Assembly: GCA_048549915.1 (NCBI GenBank)
Contig: JBLYYE010000044.1
Location: 14,787-78,786, forward strand
DNA from: LSUCC0057 sp048549915
Lineage (GTDB): Bacteria > Pseudomonadota > Gammaproteobacteria > Pseudomonadales > Porticoccaceae
Length of the DNA stretch: 64,000 bases
Direction of reading: 5' to 3'
How positions within the stretch are numbered: position 1 is the stretch's first letter; each line of letters opens with the position of its first letter. Under the pieces are notes generated by a model, which saw only the letters and a list, made by a program, of their open reading frames with translations, ran no database searches and was not told the origin of the DNA. The position numbers were made by a program, and so were the translations under genes. Shown here one piece after another: positions 1 through 8,235 of the stretch.

Positions 1-306
1 ACCGATAATGCGACCGAGTACGCGGTGCAGATACTCGTACATAAAAATATATTTAAATTCAGCGAGGCTCATGCCTGCGTTGACGATCTGATATTCAGGA
101 GAGGTTTTATATTTGGCGAAGACATCCAGCCATTGTTCGTGGTTGAGGGGAGGAATAATCCCTAAAAGAGGACGCCACTCCACCATCGAGAGGCCAGAAT
201 TGGTCAGGCGGGTTACACCGCCGAGAAGAATCATACCCAGTATTGTCGCAGCGCAGATTGCCAGCCATAAGCCAACTTGGCGTCGATACCGTAGGGCGTC
301 ATTCAT
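1..306 (-). CDS. ctaA: Heme A synthase (COX15/CtaA family), N-terminal part, cut by the window edge
   Basis: The first 102 codons are visible; the gene runs off the left edge. CtaA is a multi-pass inner-membrane enzyme that oxidises the C8 methyl of heme O to give heme A for aa3-type cytochrome oxidases. The first membrane helix (about residues 12-30) leads into GGVTRLTNSGLSMVEW, a family signature, and EYLHR (residues 91-95) carries a conserved heme-ligand histidine, H94. The ATG at 306 is preceded by GAGAA at a good distance. Family assignment is firm from these motifs; the C-terminal half cannot be checked. Confidence 0.9.
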   Translation of the reverse strand, partial: MNDALRYRRQVGLWLAICAATILGMILLGGVTRLTNSGLSMVEWRPLLGIIPPLNHEQWLDVFAKYKTSPEYQIVNAGMSLAEFKYIFMYEYLHRVLGRIIG

Positions 307-506
307 GTGATTTCTCGTTCAATGCTGATGGGGCTGACGACTGGGTGCCAGTGCTATTGAAACCGACAGTAATTTATAGAAAATCCCCGCGCTTGTCGAG
401 TGTGTTGGCGACCTGTGAGTCAGCTCAGCTGTGGGTAAAATCCCCGTTTAATCAAGCCAATTAAGTGTTAGCATCTAACTCATTGAATACGCCTATAAGG
501 TCGATT

Positions 507-1226
507 GTGTCGTTTGTTGCTCCTACATCTCTGCGTGAGTCGCTGCCCAACTGCTGGCATGTTTTTTTGCAAAAACACCAGTTCTCATTTCCGTCCGAAC
601 CGCTCTGGCGGCGTCTTGCTGAACGTGAACGGGCAGGAGTCGAAATATATCCGCCCCGTGAGCAGCGTCTTGCTGCCTTGCAGCTATGTGACCCGCAACA
701 GGTCAAAGTGATCATCGTCGGCCAAGATCCCTACCATGGCCCCGGACAGGCCCACGGCTTGAGTTTTTCGGTTCCGCGCGGCGTCAAAATACCGCCGTCG
801 CTGCGCAATATCTTCACCGAGCTAAAAGCTGATCTTGGCTTACAGCTGCCCGATTGCGGAGACCTCACCGTTTGGGCGCAGCGCGGAGTTTTGTTGCTCA
901 ACAGCGTGTTAACCGTAGAAAAAGGCGCGGCCAATAGCCACCAAGGTTGGGGTTGGGAGTCGTTTACCGACGGTATCTTACAGGCCTTGAGTGCTGACAG
1001 CAGACCGAAAGTATTTATTTTATGGGGCAGTTTCGCTGCCGCAAAAAGAGCGCAAATTGATGAGCAGCGACACACGGTTGTGACTAGCAGCCATCCATCG
1101 CCACTCTCAGCGTATCGAGGGTTTTTGGGTTCTAAACCGTTCTCACAGGCCAACTCTGCACTACAGGCAGCAGGCAGAGAGCCCATCGATTGGTCGCTGC
1201 CAGTGCAGCAGTCTTCACTTTTTTAG
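507..1226 (+). CDS. ung: Uracil-DNA glycosylase, family 1
   Basis: Removes uracil from DNA to start base-excision repair. The water-activating motif GQDPYHG (catalytic Asp about residue 74), the GVLLLNSVLTV segment and the DNA-intercalation motif HPSPLSAYRGF are all present, and the protein ends with the PIDW stretch usual in this family. I start at GTG 507 because AAGG lies six bases upstream, giving 239 residues; an in-frame GTG at 465 would add 14 residues with no better ribosome site. It converges on the PGPGW gene, and the two reading frames overlap by 12 bp (1215-1226). Confidence 0.95.
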   Translation: MSFVAPTSLRESLPNCWHVFLQKHQFSFPSEPLWRRLAERERAGVEIYPPREQRLAALQLCDPQQVKVIIVGQDPYHGPGQAHGLSFSVPRGVKIPPSLRNIFTELKADLGLQLPDCGDLTVWAQRGVLLLNSVLTVEKGAANSHQGWGWESFTDGILQALSADSRPKVFILWGSFAAAKRAQIDEQRHTVVTSSHPSPLSAYRGFLGSKPFSQANSALQAAGREPIDWSLPVQQSSLF

Positions 1227-1628
1227 TTTCAGAGGTGGCGCGCCGCGCCGGCGGCGCAACCAGTTGAGGCTTTTTAAGACTGAAGGGATACTGACAATAT
1301 ACTGTTCCAGCACGGTCTTCCCAGGATAATCCATCAATACCAGAGCGACTAAAATAGTCAAAATACCTTGGCCAGGTAGCACGAGCATCACTATTCCACA
1401 CAGCAGTAGCAGCCCCCCTGTCAAATTGCGCGCTAAGCGCAGAAGAGGATGGCGTCTTATCTTTTGTTGTCGAGTACTACAAAAATAGTCTTCATCGATG
1501 GCGGCGGCCAGCCACGGCAGAGAGGCTAAGCTGGCGACGAATACTATCGCCGAAATAAACCCGATCGTAGTTAACAGATTGCTGTGGCCAGCCACCCAAT
1601 TTAATGCCGCAGAGTGAAACTTATTCAC
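1215..1628 (-). CDS. PGPGW-family small membrane protein
   Basis: About 137 residues with an N-terminal membrane helix and a second hydrophobic hairpin containing GIVMLVLPGQGILTILVAL, a variant of the PGPGW motif that names this family of putative transmembrane proteins, followed by a basic tail (LRRRRG). Function is unknown. The GTG at 1628 overlaps the ygfZ stop codon, suggesting translational coupling; a TTG at 1640 is an alternative start. Its 3' end overlaps ung on the other strand. Confidence 0.7.
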   Translation of the reverse strand: MNKFHSAALNWVAGHSNLLTTIGFISAIVFVASLASLPWLAAAIDEDYFCSTRQQKIRRHPLLRLARNLTGGLLLLCGIVMLVLPGQGILTILVALVLMDYPGKTVLEQYIVSIPSVLKSLNWLRRRRGAPPLKLKK

Positions 1629-2514
1629 TGGCAGGGGCAAGTGCAGTCAGTTCTGCAGTGAAGGCAATGGAATCGACGGTAAAATCGTGCTGACTTGTCG
1701 CAGCCTCGGTTGCTGCAACCAGAAATTGGCGGTCGCCGACCGTCGCAACCGTACCTAGGGCGCGCCCCTCACTGTCGCGCAGCTCACTGCCAGGAACTAG
1801 CAGTGCAGGCAGTGGAGTATCAGTCACGCCGCGCGCCAAACGGCGTTTAACCGCGCCGCGATAGTGCGCTCTGGCGACAATCTCTTGGCCGGTGTAGCAG
1901 CCTTTTTTAAAGCTAATAAAGTTGCGGTGGTCAAAATTGAGCATCTGTGGAATGAACAAATCGGTAGTTGCATCACTCACTTCGGCGATGCCCGCGGCAA
2001 TTAACTGATTATTTAGCCAGTTAGCGTCAGCTTCTTCATTGCAAGGTGGGCTGAGCTCACAGTGCTGGCCGCCGGGTAGAGTGAGTGCGGTGATATCGCT
2101 GCCTAGCGGCTGTGCAATAATACCCTCTGGCAGTGTCTCTGGCGGGTTTCCAAACAGCAGCTGTTGCTGCCACTGTGTAGAGACGTCGGAGATCTCTACT
2201 TTAAAAAACACGGCGTATTTTTTCAGGCTGGCGATGGCCAGCTCAACCAGCTCGGGCGCCGTGATTAAAATCAAATCACGCATCTGCTCACTGCCGTGAT
2301 AAAAGGCACTGAAATCAAAGATCATGCGCCCCTTGGGGGTGCATTGTGCGCCACTGATCACACTGCCGTTGGGGTCGTCGGCCAAGGTAATAACATCACA
2401 GGTGACTTGGCCTTGGAGAAACTTGGCTGCGTCACTGCCGCGCAGCTGGATAGCGCCGCGATTGCGGGCGATAAGCTGGCTGTTGCCATCAATGTTGGAG
2501 AGCATGTGGTTCAT
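1621..2514 (-). CDS. ygfZ: YgfZ, folate-binding protein for Fe-S cluster enzymes
   Basis: A 297-residue GcvT-like protein. YgfZ supports activity or repair of certain iron-sulfur enzymes such as MiaB in a folate-dependent way. The diagnostic KGCYTGQE motif with its essential cysteine (C206) is intact and followed by RAHYRGAVKRRL. GGAA six bases before ATG 2514 supports the start. It is divergent from sdhE with about 130 bp between them, an arrangement known from Enterobacteria and Pseudomonas. Confidence 0.93.
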   Translation of the reverse strand: MNHMLSNIDGNSQLIARNRGAIQLRGSDAAKFLQGQVTCDVITLADDPNGSVISGAQCTPKGRMIFDFSAFYHGSEQMRDLILITAPELVELAIASLKKYAVFFKVEISDVSTQWQQQLLFGNPPETLPEGIIAQPLGSDITALTLPGGQHCELSPPCNEEADANWLNNQLIAAGIAEVSDATTDLFIPQMLNFDHRNFISFKKGCYTGQEIVARAHYRGAVKRRLARGVTDTPLPALLVPGSELRDSEGRALGTVATVGDRQFLVAATEAATSQHDFTVDSIAFTAELTALAPASE

Positions 2515-2643
2515 GGTCAGTTCCTTAAATGTATTAAGCGGCTAGGCTAGAGATTATTTTACCCAGTGATCAGCGCCACTAACTCACCTATAATAACGGC
2601 TTTACTGGGCTTGCGCCCAGTCCCTTGAGCGAGGAGCAGTAGA

Positions 2644-2898
2644 GTGGATAAGAACCGAGTTAAATGGGCGAGCCGCCGCGGTATGTTGGAGCTGGATCTA
2701 ATTCTCAGCCCATTTGTTGATGAAAACTACGATGATCTCAGCAAAGCGGACCAAGCCCGATTCTGGTCACTGCTGGAGTGTGAAGACCAAGACCTTTTTG
2801 GCTGGCTGATGAAGCGTATCGACCCCGAGGAGCCTGAACTACTGGCGATTGTTCAGCGTGTCCGCGACAGTCGGAACACACCGGGCGCACGCCACTGA
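2644..2898 (+). CDS. sdhE: Succinate dehydrogenase flavinylation factor SdhE
   Basis: 84 residues. SdhE helps attach FAD covalently to SdhA (and FrdA). The signature RRGMLELD near the N-terminus, containing the RGxxE motif, is intact and the remaining helical bundle (FWSLLECEDQDLFGWL) fits. GTG start at 2644 after GAGGAGCAG. The next gene is ygfX, the classical partner; this pair was once described as CptB/CptA toxin-antitoxin, an interpretation that has largely given way to the flavinylation role for SdhE. Confidence 0.93.
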   Translation: MDKNRVKWASRRGMLELDLILSPFVDENYDDLSKADQARFWSLLECEDQDLFGWLMKRIDPEEPELLAIVQRVRDSRNTPGARH

Positions 2899-2951
2899 TT
2901 ACAGCCGACACTCAACCCAGCAATCTCTGGCAGATAGGTGATTCGCGCAGC

Positions 2952-3320
2952 TTGCGCTGTTGCCGAGTTACTCTGGCGCTTCTGATTGGTGGCTCTGGTT
3001 CACTGCTCGCAGCGAGCGCAGTTATGGCTCTTGCTTGGTGGTTTTGCGCAGCCGCTATCGCAGTTTACGAGTGGCGGCGCCCGCAGCGGACTTACACATT
3101 GCAACTCACCAGCGACGGCTGGTTTTACTCCTCGCCACCCAACTGTGAAGCTCAGCTTGTAAGCTTGAGCCCTCAACAGTGGATCTACGGGCCGTTAGTG
3201 CTACTTTCGATTCGCCTGCCCGACCAGCGTCTACCCAGCCAGTTGTGGATCTGCCGTGACGCTCTTCCCTGGGGTGAGTACCGCCTGCTGTGCCGAGCAC
3301 TGATACTCGGCCAGATTTAA
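2952..3320 (+). CDS. ygfX: YgfX/CptA-like membrane protein
   Basis: A small protein with two close N-terminal membrane helices (ALLIGGSGSLLAASAVMALAWWF) and a soluble C-terminal domain containing WICRDALPWGEYRLLCR, matching YgfX (DUF1434). The match rests mainly on its position directly after sdhE. The only ordinary start codon is TTG at 2952, yet the frame stays open upstream to the sdhE stop, and the family usually has a short conserved segment before the first helix. The true start may therefore be a rare codon (ATT 2898 overlaps the sdhE stop) or the protein is slightly short. Confidence 0.7.
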   Translation: MRCCRVTLALLIGGSGSLLAASAVMALAWWFCAAAIAVYEWRRPQRTYTLQLTSDGWFYSSPPNCEAQLVSLSPQQWIYGPLVLLSIRLPDQRLPSQLWICRDALPWGEYRLLCRALILGQI

Positions 3321-4939
3321 CCTCGGCTGATCACAAACTCCTGGTCGGCAAAGTTCATCGGCACCAAAATGGTATCGCGGGCCAGGCTTGAAAGTTCTGG
3401 ATAATCTAGCGTGTAGTGCAAACCGCGGCTCTCGCGCCGCTGCAGGGCACAGCGAATAATCAGCTCCGCTACTGTCGCCAGGTTGCGCAACTCGAGCAGA
3501 TCGCGGCTCACCTTGTAGTTGCTGTAGTACTCTTGGATCTCTTTCTGGAGAAGTTTGATGCGATGTTCGGCGCGTTCTAACCGTTTATTGGTGCGGACAA
3601 TGCCGACATAATCCCACATGAAACGACGCAGCTCGTCCCAGTTGTGCGATATCACCACGTCTTCATCGGAGGATGTTACCTGCGATTCATCCCACGGCTT
3701 TACAAAGTCGGGTTGGTGTATTGAGGGCATTGCCGCATTGATGGCGGCGGCTGCCGAGCGAGCGTAGACGAGGCACTCGAGCAATGAGTTACTGGCCATG
3801 CGGTTGGCACCGTGCAAGCCGGTAAACGCCGTCTCTCCGACTGCGTAGAGGTTTTGCAGATCGGTGGCGCCACTTTCGTCGACGACAACTCCGCCACAGG
3901 TATAGTGCGCGGCGGGTACCACTGGAATCGGAGTTGCAGTGATGTCGATACCGTATTCGAGACAGCTCTTGTAAACCGTAGGAAAGTGGCTGGTGATAAA
4001 ATCACTGCCTTTGTGGCTGATATCGAGGTAAAGACAGTCAGCGCCGAGTCGTTTCATCTCATGATCTATGGCGCGCGCTACGATATCGCGCGGAGCGAGT
4101 TCAGCGGCGGGGTGGAAGTTGGGCATAAAGCGGCGGCCATCAGGCAGCAACAGTTTGGCACCTTCACCGCGCAACGCCTCTGTTATTAGCAGCGAATTGG
4201 CCCCTGGGTGGTAGAGGCAGGTGGGGTGAAACTGGTTAAATTCCATGTTCGCCACGCGACAGCCGCGCCGCCAAGCCATGGCAATACCATCGCCGCTGGC
4301 GCCATCAGCATTGCTGCTATAGAGGTAAGCTTTACTGGCGCCGCCGGTAGCTAAAACGACGGAGCGCGCTTGGAAGAGGGTGACGCTGCCGTCGCCGCGA
4401 TCCAAAATATAAGCACCGCTGCAGCGGATCTTGCGCGAATCGTGGTCGGCTTGGGTGACAAGATCGACGGCGCAGTGGTCTTCAAAGACATCGATATTAT
4501 CAGCTGCGCGAGTGCGCTCGATCAGTGTGCCGGTAATCTCGACGCCGGTGGCGTCAGCTGTGTGCAGGATGCGGCGGTGGCTGTGGCCACCCTCTTGGGT
4601 GAGGTGGTAGTCGCCATCATCTTCGCGACGGGTAAACTCAACACCCTGATCGATCAGCCAGCGCACCGCGCTGGGCCCATTCTCAACCACAAAGCGAACA
4701 GCGGGCTCGTGGCAGAGACCGGCACCGGCGACCAAAGTATCGTCGATATGCGCTTGCAGTGAATCGCCCTGGTCAAAGACTGCGGCGATACCACCCTGGG
4801 CAAGCCATGATGAGCCGCCGATGAGTGGTCCTTTGCTGATAACAGCGACTTTGAGTGTTTTTTCGAGCTGCAGGGCTAATGCAAGACCAGCCACACCGCT
4901 GCCGACAATTAAAACATCGTATTGTGATTGACGAGTCAT
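3317..4939 (-). CDS. nadB: L-aspartate oxidase
   Basis: 540 residues. Oxidises L-aspartate to iminoaspartate, the first step of de novo NAD synthesis with NadA. Shows the FAD-binding GSGVAGLALAL at residues 13-23, the GGSSWLAQGGIAA motif, GLHGANRMASNSLLE near the active site, and the C-terminal helical domain typical of fumarate-reductase-like flavoproteins. GGAGAG lies seven bases before ATG 4939. Divergent from rpoE, as in E. coli and Pseudomonas. Its last codons overlap ygfX by four bases on the opposite strand. Confidence 0.96.
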   Translation of the reverse strand: MTRQSQYDVLIVGSGVAGLALALQLEKTLKVAVISKGPLIGGSSWLAQGGIAAVFDQGDSLQAHIDDTLVAGAGLCHEPAVRFVVENGPSAVRWLIDQGVEFTRREDDGDYHLTQEGGHSHRRILHTADATGVEITGTLIERTRAADNIDVFEDHCAVDLVTQADHDSRKIRCSGAYILDRGDGSVTLFQARSVVLATGGASKAYLYSSNADGASGDGIAMAWRRGCRVANMEFNQFHPTCLYHPGANSLLITEALRGEGAKLLLPDGRRFMPNFHPAAELAPRDIVARAIDHEMKRLGADCLYLDISHKGSDFITSHFPTVYKSCLEYGIDITATPIPVVPAAHYTCGGVVVDESGATDLQNLYAVGETAFTGLHGANRMASNSLLECLVYARSAAAAINAAMPSIHQPDFVKPWDESQVTSSDEDVVISHNWDELRRFMWDYVGIVRTNKRLERAEHRIKLLQKEIQEYYSNYKVSRDLLELRNLATVAELIIRCALQRRESRGLHYTLDYPELSSLARDTILVPMNFADQEFVISRG

Positions 4940-5023
4940 TGAGGCTCTCCGCCTGTGTTCGCAAGAGCGGCATGATAGACTATCCCAGTGAAGTTCGCTA
5001 AGTCTCTATGTTCAGTTAAGCGC

Positions 5024-5051
5024 TGAACTAATCTGTCTGTGCAGGGTCTGA
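5024..5051 (+). promoter_or_regulatory. Candidate sigma-E promoter of rpoE
   Basis: TGAACTA (5024-5030), 15 bases, then GTCTGA (5046-5051). This resembles the sigma-E/AlgU pattern GAACTT-N16/17-TCTGA, and rpoE autoregulation is the rule in the family. The -35 differs from consensus at two positions, so this is a candidate only. Confidence 0.4.
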
Positions 5052-5149
5052 CAGCTTTCTGCCAGCTTCAACCGCAGTGCGCTGGGCCAAAAAATCGCGG
5101 TTAACTAAATAGTAGCTGTGTTTACAACGATAAAATAAGTAGTGAGTGG

Positions 5150-5755
5150 ATGGTCGACAAAAATAGTAGCGCCAAGGACAGCAGCAGTGATGCACAACTG
5201 GTTGAACGGGTGCAGCGCGGCGATAAGCGCGCTTTTGATCTTTTGGTGCTCAAGTATCAGGGCCGTGTGCAAGCCATAGTGGGCCGTTTTGTGCGCGATC
5301 GCGACGAAGTTGCTGATGTCAGCCAAGAGGCGTTTATTAAAGCCTACCGTGCACTGCCCAAATTTCGAGGCGACAGCCAATTTTATACCTGGCTCTACCG
5401 CATAGCGGTGAACTGTGCAAAAAACTACCTGGTATCGCGCAGCCGTCGCCCGCAGAGTGGCGATTTGGAGTTAGAAGATGCCGAACAACTCGGTGCCAGT
5501 GCCCATCTCACTGAATTGGAAAATCCTGAGAATTCTTTGGCTCGAGACCAACTGGCAGCAGCTCTGCAAAGCGCTGTCGATGAGTTGCCCGAGGAACTGC
5601 GCAGTGCTGTAACGCTGCGAGAATACGATGGCTTAAGCTATGAAGAGATTGCCGAAGTTATGTCGTGCCCAATAGGGACTGTGCGTTCGCGGATTTTCCG
5701 CGCTCGCGAGGCGATAGAGCGAGAAATAGCCCGAGTGCGCAGTGATCTTGGCTAA
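5150..5755 (+). CDS. rpoE: Extracytoplasmic-function sigma factor RpoE (AlgU)
   Basis: 201 residues with sigma region 2 (about 28-90, including DVSQEAFIKAYRALPKFRG and FYTWLYRIAVNCAKNYL) and region 4 (about 140-195, LPEELRSAVTLREYDGLSYEEIAEV with GTVRSRIFRARE). Directs transcription of envelope-stress genes when released from RseA. It heads the cluster rpoE-rseA-rseB-rseC-mucD, the order of algU-mucABCD in Pseudomonas. No strong ribosome site precedes ATG 5150, which may limit its translation. Confidence 0.97.
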   Translation: MVDKNSSAKDSSSDAQLVERVQRGDKRAFDLLVLKYQGRVQAIVGRFVRDRDEVADVSQEAFIKAYRALPKFRGDSQFYTWLYRIAVNCAKNYLVSRSRRPQSGDLELEDAEQLGASAHLTELENPENSLARDQLAAALQSAVDELPEELRSAVTLREYDGLSYEEIAEVMSCPIGTVRSRIFRAREAIEREIARVRSDLG

Positions 5756-5811
5756 AAAAGTGGAGTCTTGGCCAATTTTGGCGGCGCAGCTAAAATAGTT
5801 TTGTAGGTAGT

Positions 5812-5845
5812 GGAACTTCTTTGCGGCAGCCGAGTCATACTCGGC
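5812..5845 (+). promoter_or_regulatory. Candidate internal sigma-E promoter with a palindrome over the -10
   Basis: A perfect GGAACTT (5812-5818) is followed 15 bases later by GTCATA (5834-5839), close to the sigma-E consensus. The -10 sits inside a perfect palindrome, GCCGAGT-CAT-ACTCGGC (5829-5845). It lies in the 158-bp rpoE-rseA gap about 70 bp before rseA, so it could drive rseA-rseB-rseC-mucD separately from rpoE. Confidence 0.45.
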
Positions 5846-5913
5846 AACTGAAAGACAATGTGTTAGCCAGGGCAGTGTTTTTGGCTTGAATACGAAGACA
5901 ATGAGATAACTCT

Positions 5914-6579
5914 ATGAGCGAATACCAACAGCGCGTCAACGAATCCCTCTCCGCTCTAGCAGACGGTGAAATCAGTGAGCTAGAGCTGCAGCGATTGCTG
6001 CGCGAGTTGGACGGTGATGAGGGCAGCGCTCTGCGACAACGTTGGAGTAGCTACCATCAGCAGCGCTCAATTTTGCGCGGTGAGCAGTTTGAAAGTCTCG
6101 ATATCTCCTCGGCTGTTGCCGCAGCGATTGCCGACGAGCCTGAGCATGCGCGCAGTCGCTGGAGTTCTCTGGGGAGCAACCTCAGCCGCTTGGCTGTGGC
6201 AGCCTCAGTGGCGGTATTTGCCTTGGTTGGGGTTCAGCAGTTGCAAACCAGTTCTAACCAACAGCCAGCTCTAGAATTTGCCCAAGAGAGTCTGGCCACT
6301 GAAACCTACAGCGGCCCTGCACTGCAATTTCCTGCGGGCTTTCGCCCCACTCTAAACGCGCAAACGGTGAGTGCCCAAGGCTCGCTCAATTCTGCGGCTA
6401 ACAACAGCGCTACACTGCCTTCCACCGACGGGATGAGTGAGGCAGATTATCTGCACAGCCGCAACTACCTGCTCAACCTACTGCAGCGCCATCAAGCGCA
6501 GTCGGCCAGTGTGGCTAACCCCGCACTGCTCCCGGTTATGTTGCCAGCGACACTGCCAGACGGGCGACAGATTCGTTAA
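5914..6579 (+). CDS. rseA: Anti-sigma-E factor RseA (MucA-like)
   Basis: 221 residues. The cytoplasmic N-terminus (1-80, beginning ESLSALADGEISELEL) matches the RseA/MucA sigma-binding domain, with LRQRWSSYH typical of the family; a single membrane helix spans about residues 91-108, and the rest would be periplasmic. Sequential proteolysis by DegS- and RseP-type proteases normally releases sigma-E. The periplasmic part is Ser/Gln/Ala-rich and poorly conserved, as usual. Directly followed by rseB. Confidence 0.93.
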   Translation: MSEYQQRVNESLSALADGEISELELQRLLRELDGDEGSALRQRWSSYHQQRSILRGEQFESLDISSAVAAAIADEPEHARSRWSSLGSNLSRLAVAASVAVFALVGVQQLQTSSNQQPALEFAQESLATETYSGPALQFPAGFRPTLNAQTVSAQGSLNSAANNSATLPSTDGMSEADYLHSRNYLLNLLQRHQAQSASVANPALLPVMLPATLPDGRQIR

Positions 6580-6699
6580 AGTTGTCTGAATGGCGAGTTT
6601 TTGCTTGAAAATTAACTCGCAGGCACCACGTTTTAAAAATGATTGCCATGGCGCGCCAGGCATACCTATTATTGCGTGCCTGAAAACTACGGACCTGTT

Positions 6700-7746
6700 A
6701 TGAAAAAGAGAGCTGCGCGGATTGACCTGCGTTCATTACTTGTCGCTCTAGGTATTTATTTGGCCGCCCCCCATGGTGTGGCGCAAAATTCTGAGCAAGC
6801 CGCCGAGCCGTCTGCTAACACAGACCCGCTGGTAATGTTGGCAGGCCTCACTGAGGCAGCGCGCAGCCACGCTTACCGCGGCACTATTGTACAAATACAG
6901 GGGGGTGCACCCGTCTCAATCGCTGTCGAGCACACCCTGGTGGGTGAGGGGAGCGAACTTCGCTATGTCGCACTCGACGGCGCACCCTATGGTATGCAGT
7001 TGCACTACGCCGATCGCGACTGCCAGGTGTTCGCCGATCCGGTGGCGTCCCTAACCCAGCTGGCCACTGAACTTAATGCGCCCAATATTGAGCGTGTGCC
7101 CCTCGAAGATTACTACCAGCTGCAATTCGCTGGGGTTCAGCGTGTAGCCGACCGCTTGGCCTACACAATTATTGCAGTGGCTCGCGACGAACTGCGCTAC
7201 CCGCGAAGACTCTTTATTGACGCCAAAACAGGTATTTTATTGCGCTCTGAATATTTGACAGTCGATGGCCAGCTACTCGCCTCTAGCCAATTTGTTGCTT
7301 TTAACGACCTCTCAGAAGATACGCCGGCCGGCGAACGAGCCAGCCAGCCGCCCAGCAGCGATATTGTCCATTGTGAAAGTGCCGATCAACAACGGCTGCG
7401 CATAGCCGCTGCCGAGCAGTCGCCGTGGCGGTTGGAGTGGTGGCCGATTGGATTTGCATTGAGCGACTACCGGCGTGAGTCGGCCGGCCTTGAAAGTTTT
7501 ATGTTTAGCGATGGTTTAGCCCAATTTACCTTGTTTATCGACCCTTCAAACCGGCTCGCGGTGGAATCTATCGGCGGATCGCGCGGTGCCACCAGTGCAG
7601 TCATTCGCCAGTTGCAAGGTCAGCAAAATCCACGTTTGGGCATAGCTGTCAGCGTGGTCGGCGAACTGCCGCGGGCAACCGCAGAAAAAATATTGAGCTC
7701 TGTAGTCTTTGCGCCACCTAGAGTCGGCACTGGTCAGCCAAAATGA
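6700..7746 (+). CDS. rseB: Periplasmic sigma-E regulator RseB (MucB)
   Basis: Binds the periplasmic part of RseA and shields it from cleavage; senses lipopolysaccharide or lipoprotein stress. I choose ATG 6700 because it gives a clean signal peptide (MKKRAARIDLRSLLVALGIY, cleavage after VAQ); an in-frame ATG at 6643 would add 19 non-signal residues. The mature protein shows the LolA-like N-domain (SHAYRGTIVQ, a family hallmark) and the C-terminal domain. About 348 residues, close to MucB. The stop overlaps the rseC start (ATGA). Confidence 0.93.
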   Translation: MKKRAARIDLRSLLVALGIYLAAPHGVAQNSEQAAEPSANTDPLVMLAGLTEAARSHAYRGTIVQIQGGAPVSIAVEHTLVGEGSELRYVALDGAPYGMQLHYADRDCQVFADPVASLTQLATELNAPNIERVPLEDYYQLQFAGVQRVADRLAYTIIAVARDELRYPRRLFIDAKTGILLRSEYLTVDGQLLASSQFVAFNDLSEDTPAGERASQPPSSDIVHCESADQQRLRIAAAEQSPWRLEWWPIGFALSDYRRESAGLESFMFSDGLAQFTLFIDPSNRLAVESIGGSRGATSAVIRQLQGQQNPRLGIAVSVVGELPRATAEKILSSVVFAPPRVGTGQPK

Positions 7747-8201
7747 TTGTCGAAAAGGGTTGGGTTACCGCTGTCGAAGGCGATGCTCTCTGGGTTGAGA
7801 CCATTCAGCGCTCAACCTGTGATAGCTGTTCGGCAAAAAAAGGGTGTGGGCAACGTGTATTGGCTCAGCTCGCTGGCCATACCGCGCAGCTGCGTGTCAG
7901 CGTGCCGCCTGGGCAGCAGCGCATCTTCAGTTGCGGCGATGCCGTTGAAATAGGTATCGCGGAGCACGCAGTGGTAGCCACATCTGTACTGGCTTATCTG
8001 CTGCCACTGGTTGTAGCGCTGTTGTGCGGCGCGGCGGCTGAGTTGGGCTTTTCAGGGACCGTCTGGCAGACCCCTTTGGTCGTGCTGGCGGCGTTGGTTG
8101 GGTTGTTTGGTGCTGCACTAATAGTGCGAGCGCAAACGCGACGCTGGGCCGGTGATTGCCGTTTCGTACCGATCTTGCTCGGCCCTGCAGCAGAACTGTA
8201 A
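7743..8201 (+). CDS. rseC: RseC/MucC family inner-membrane protein
   Basis: 152 residues. The N-terminus carries a cysteine motif CDSCSAKKGC (C26, C29, C35) before a small beta domain, followed by two membrane helices (about 78-96 and 104-124) and a basic cytoplasmic tail. RseC-type proteins modulate sigma-E and, in E. coli, take part with the Rsx complex in keeping SoxR reduced; the cysteines suggest a redox centre. Starts within the rseB stop codon (ATGA), so the two are probably translationally coupled. Confidence 0.9.
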   Translation: MIVEKGWVTAVEGDALWVETIQRSTCDSCSAKKGCGQRVLAQLAGHTAQLRVSVPPGQQRIFSCGDAVEIGIAEHAVVATSVLAYLLPLVVALLCGAAAELGFSGTVWQTPLVVLAALVGLFGAALIVRAQTRRWAGDCRFVPILLGPAAEL

Positions 8202-8235
8202 CGGGTTTAAATCTATCTCAGTTAAGGAGATCTTC

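Noticed and set aside
113..310. Plus-strand open frame at the left edge
   Set aside because: It is the antisense strand of the heme A synthase fragment, whose motifs are clear on the minus strand.
2641..3320. sdhE-ygfX as a toxin-antitoxin system
   Set aside because: The older CptB/CptA proposal exists, but the clear SdhE motif supports the flavinylation role and nothing here supports a toxin function.
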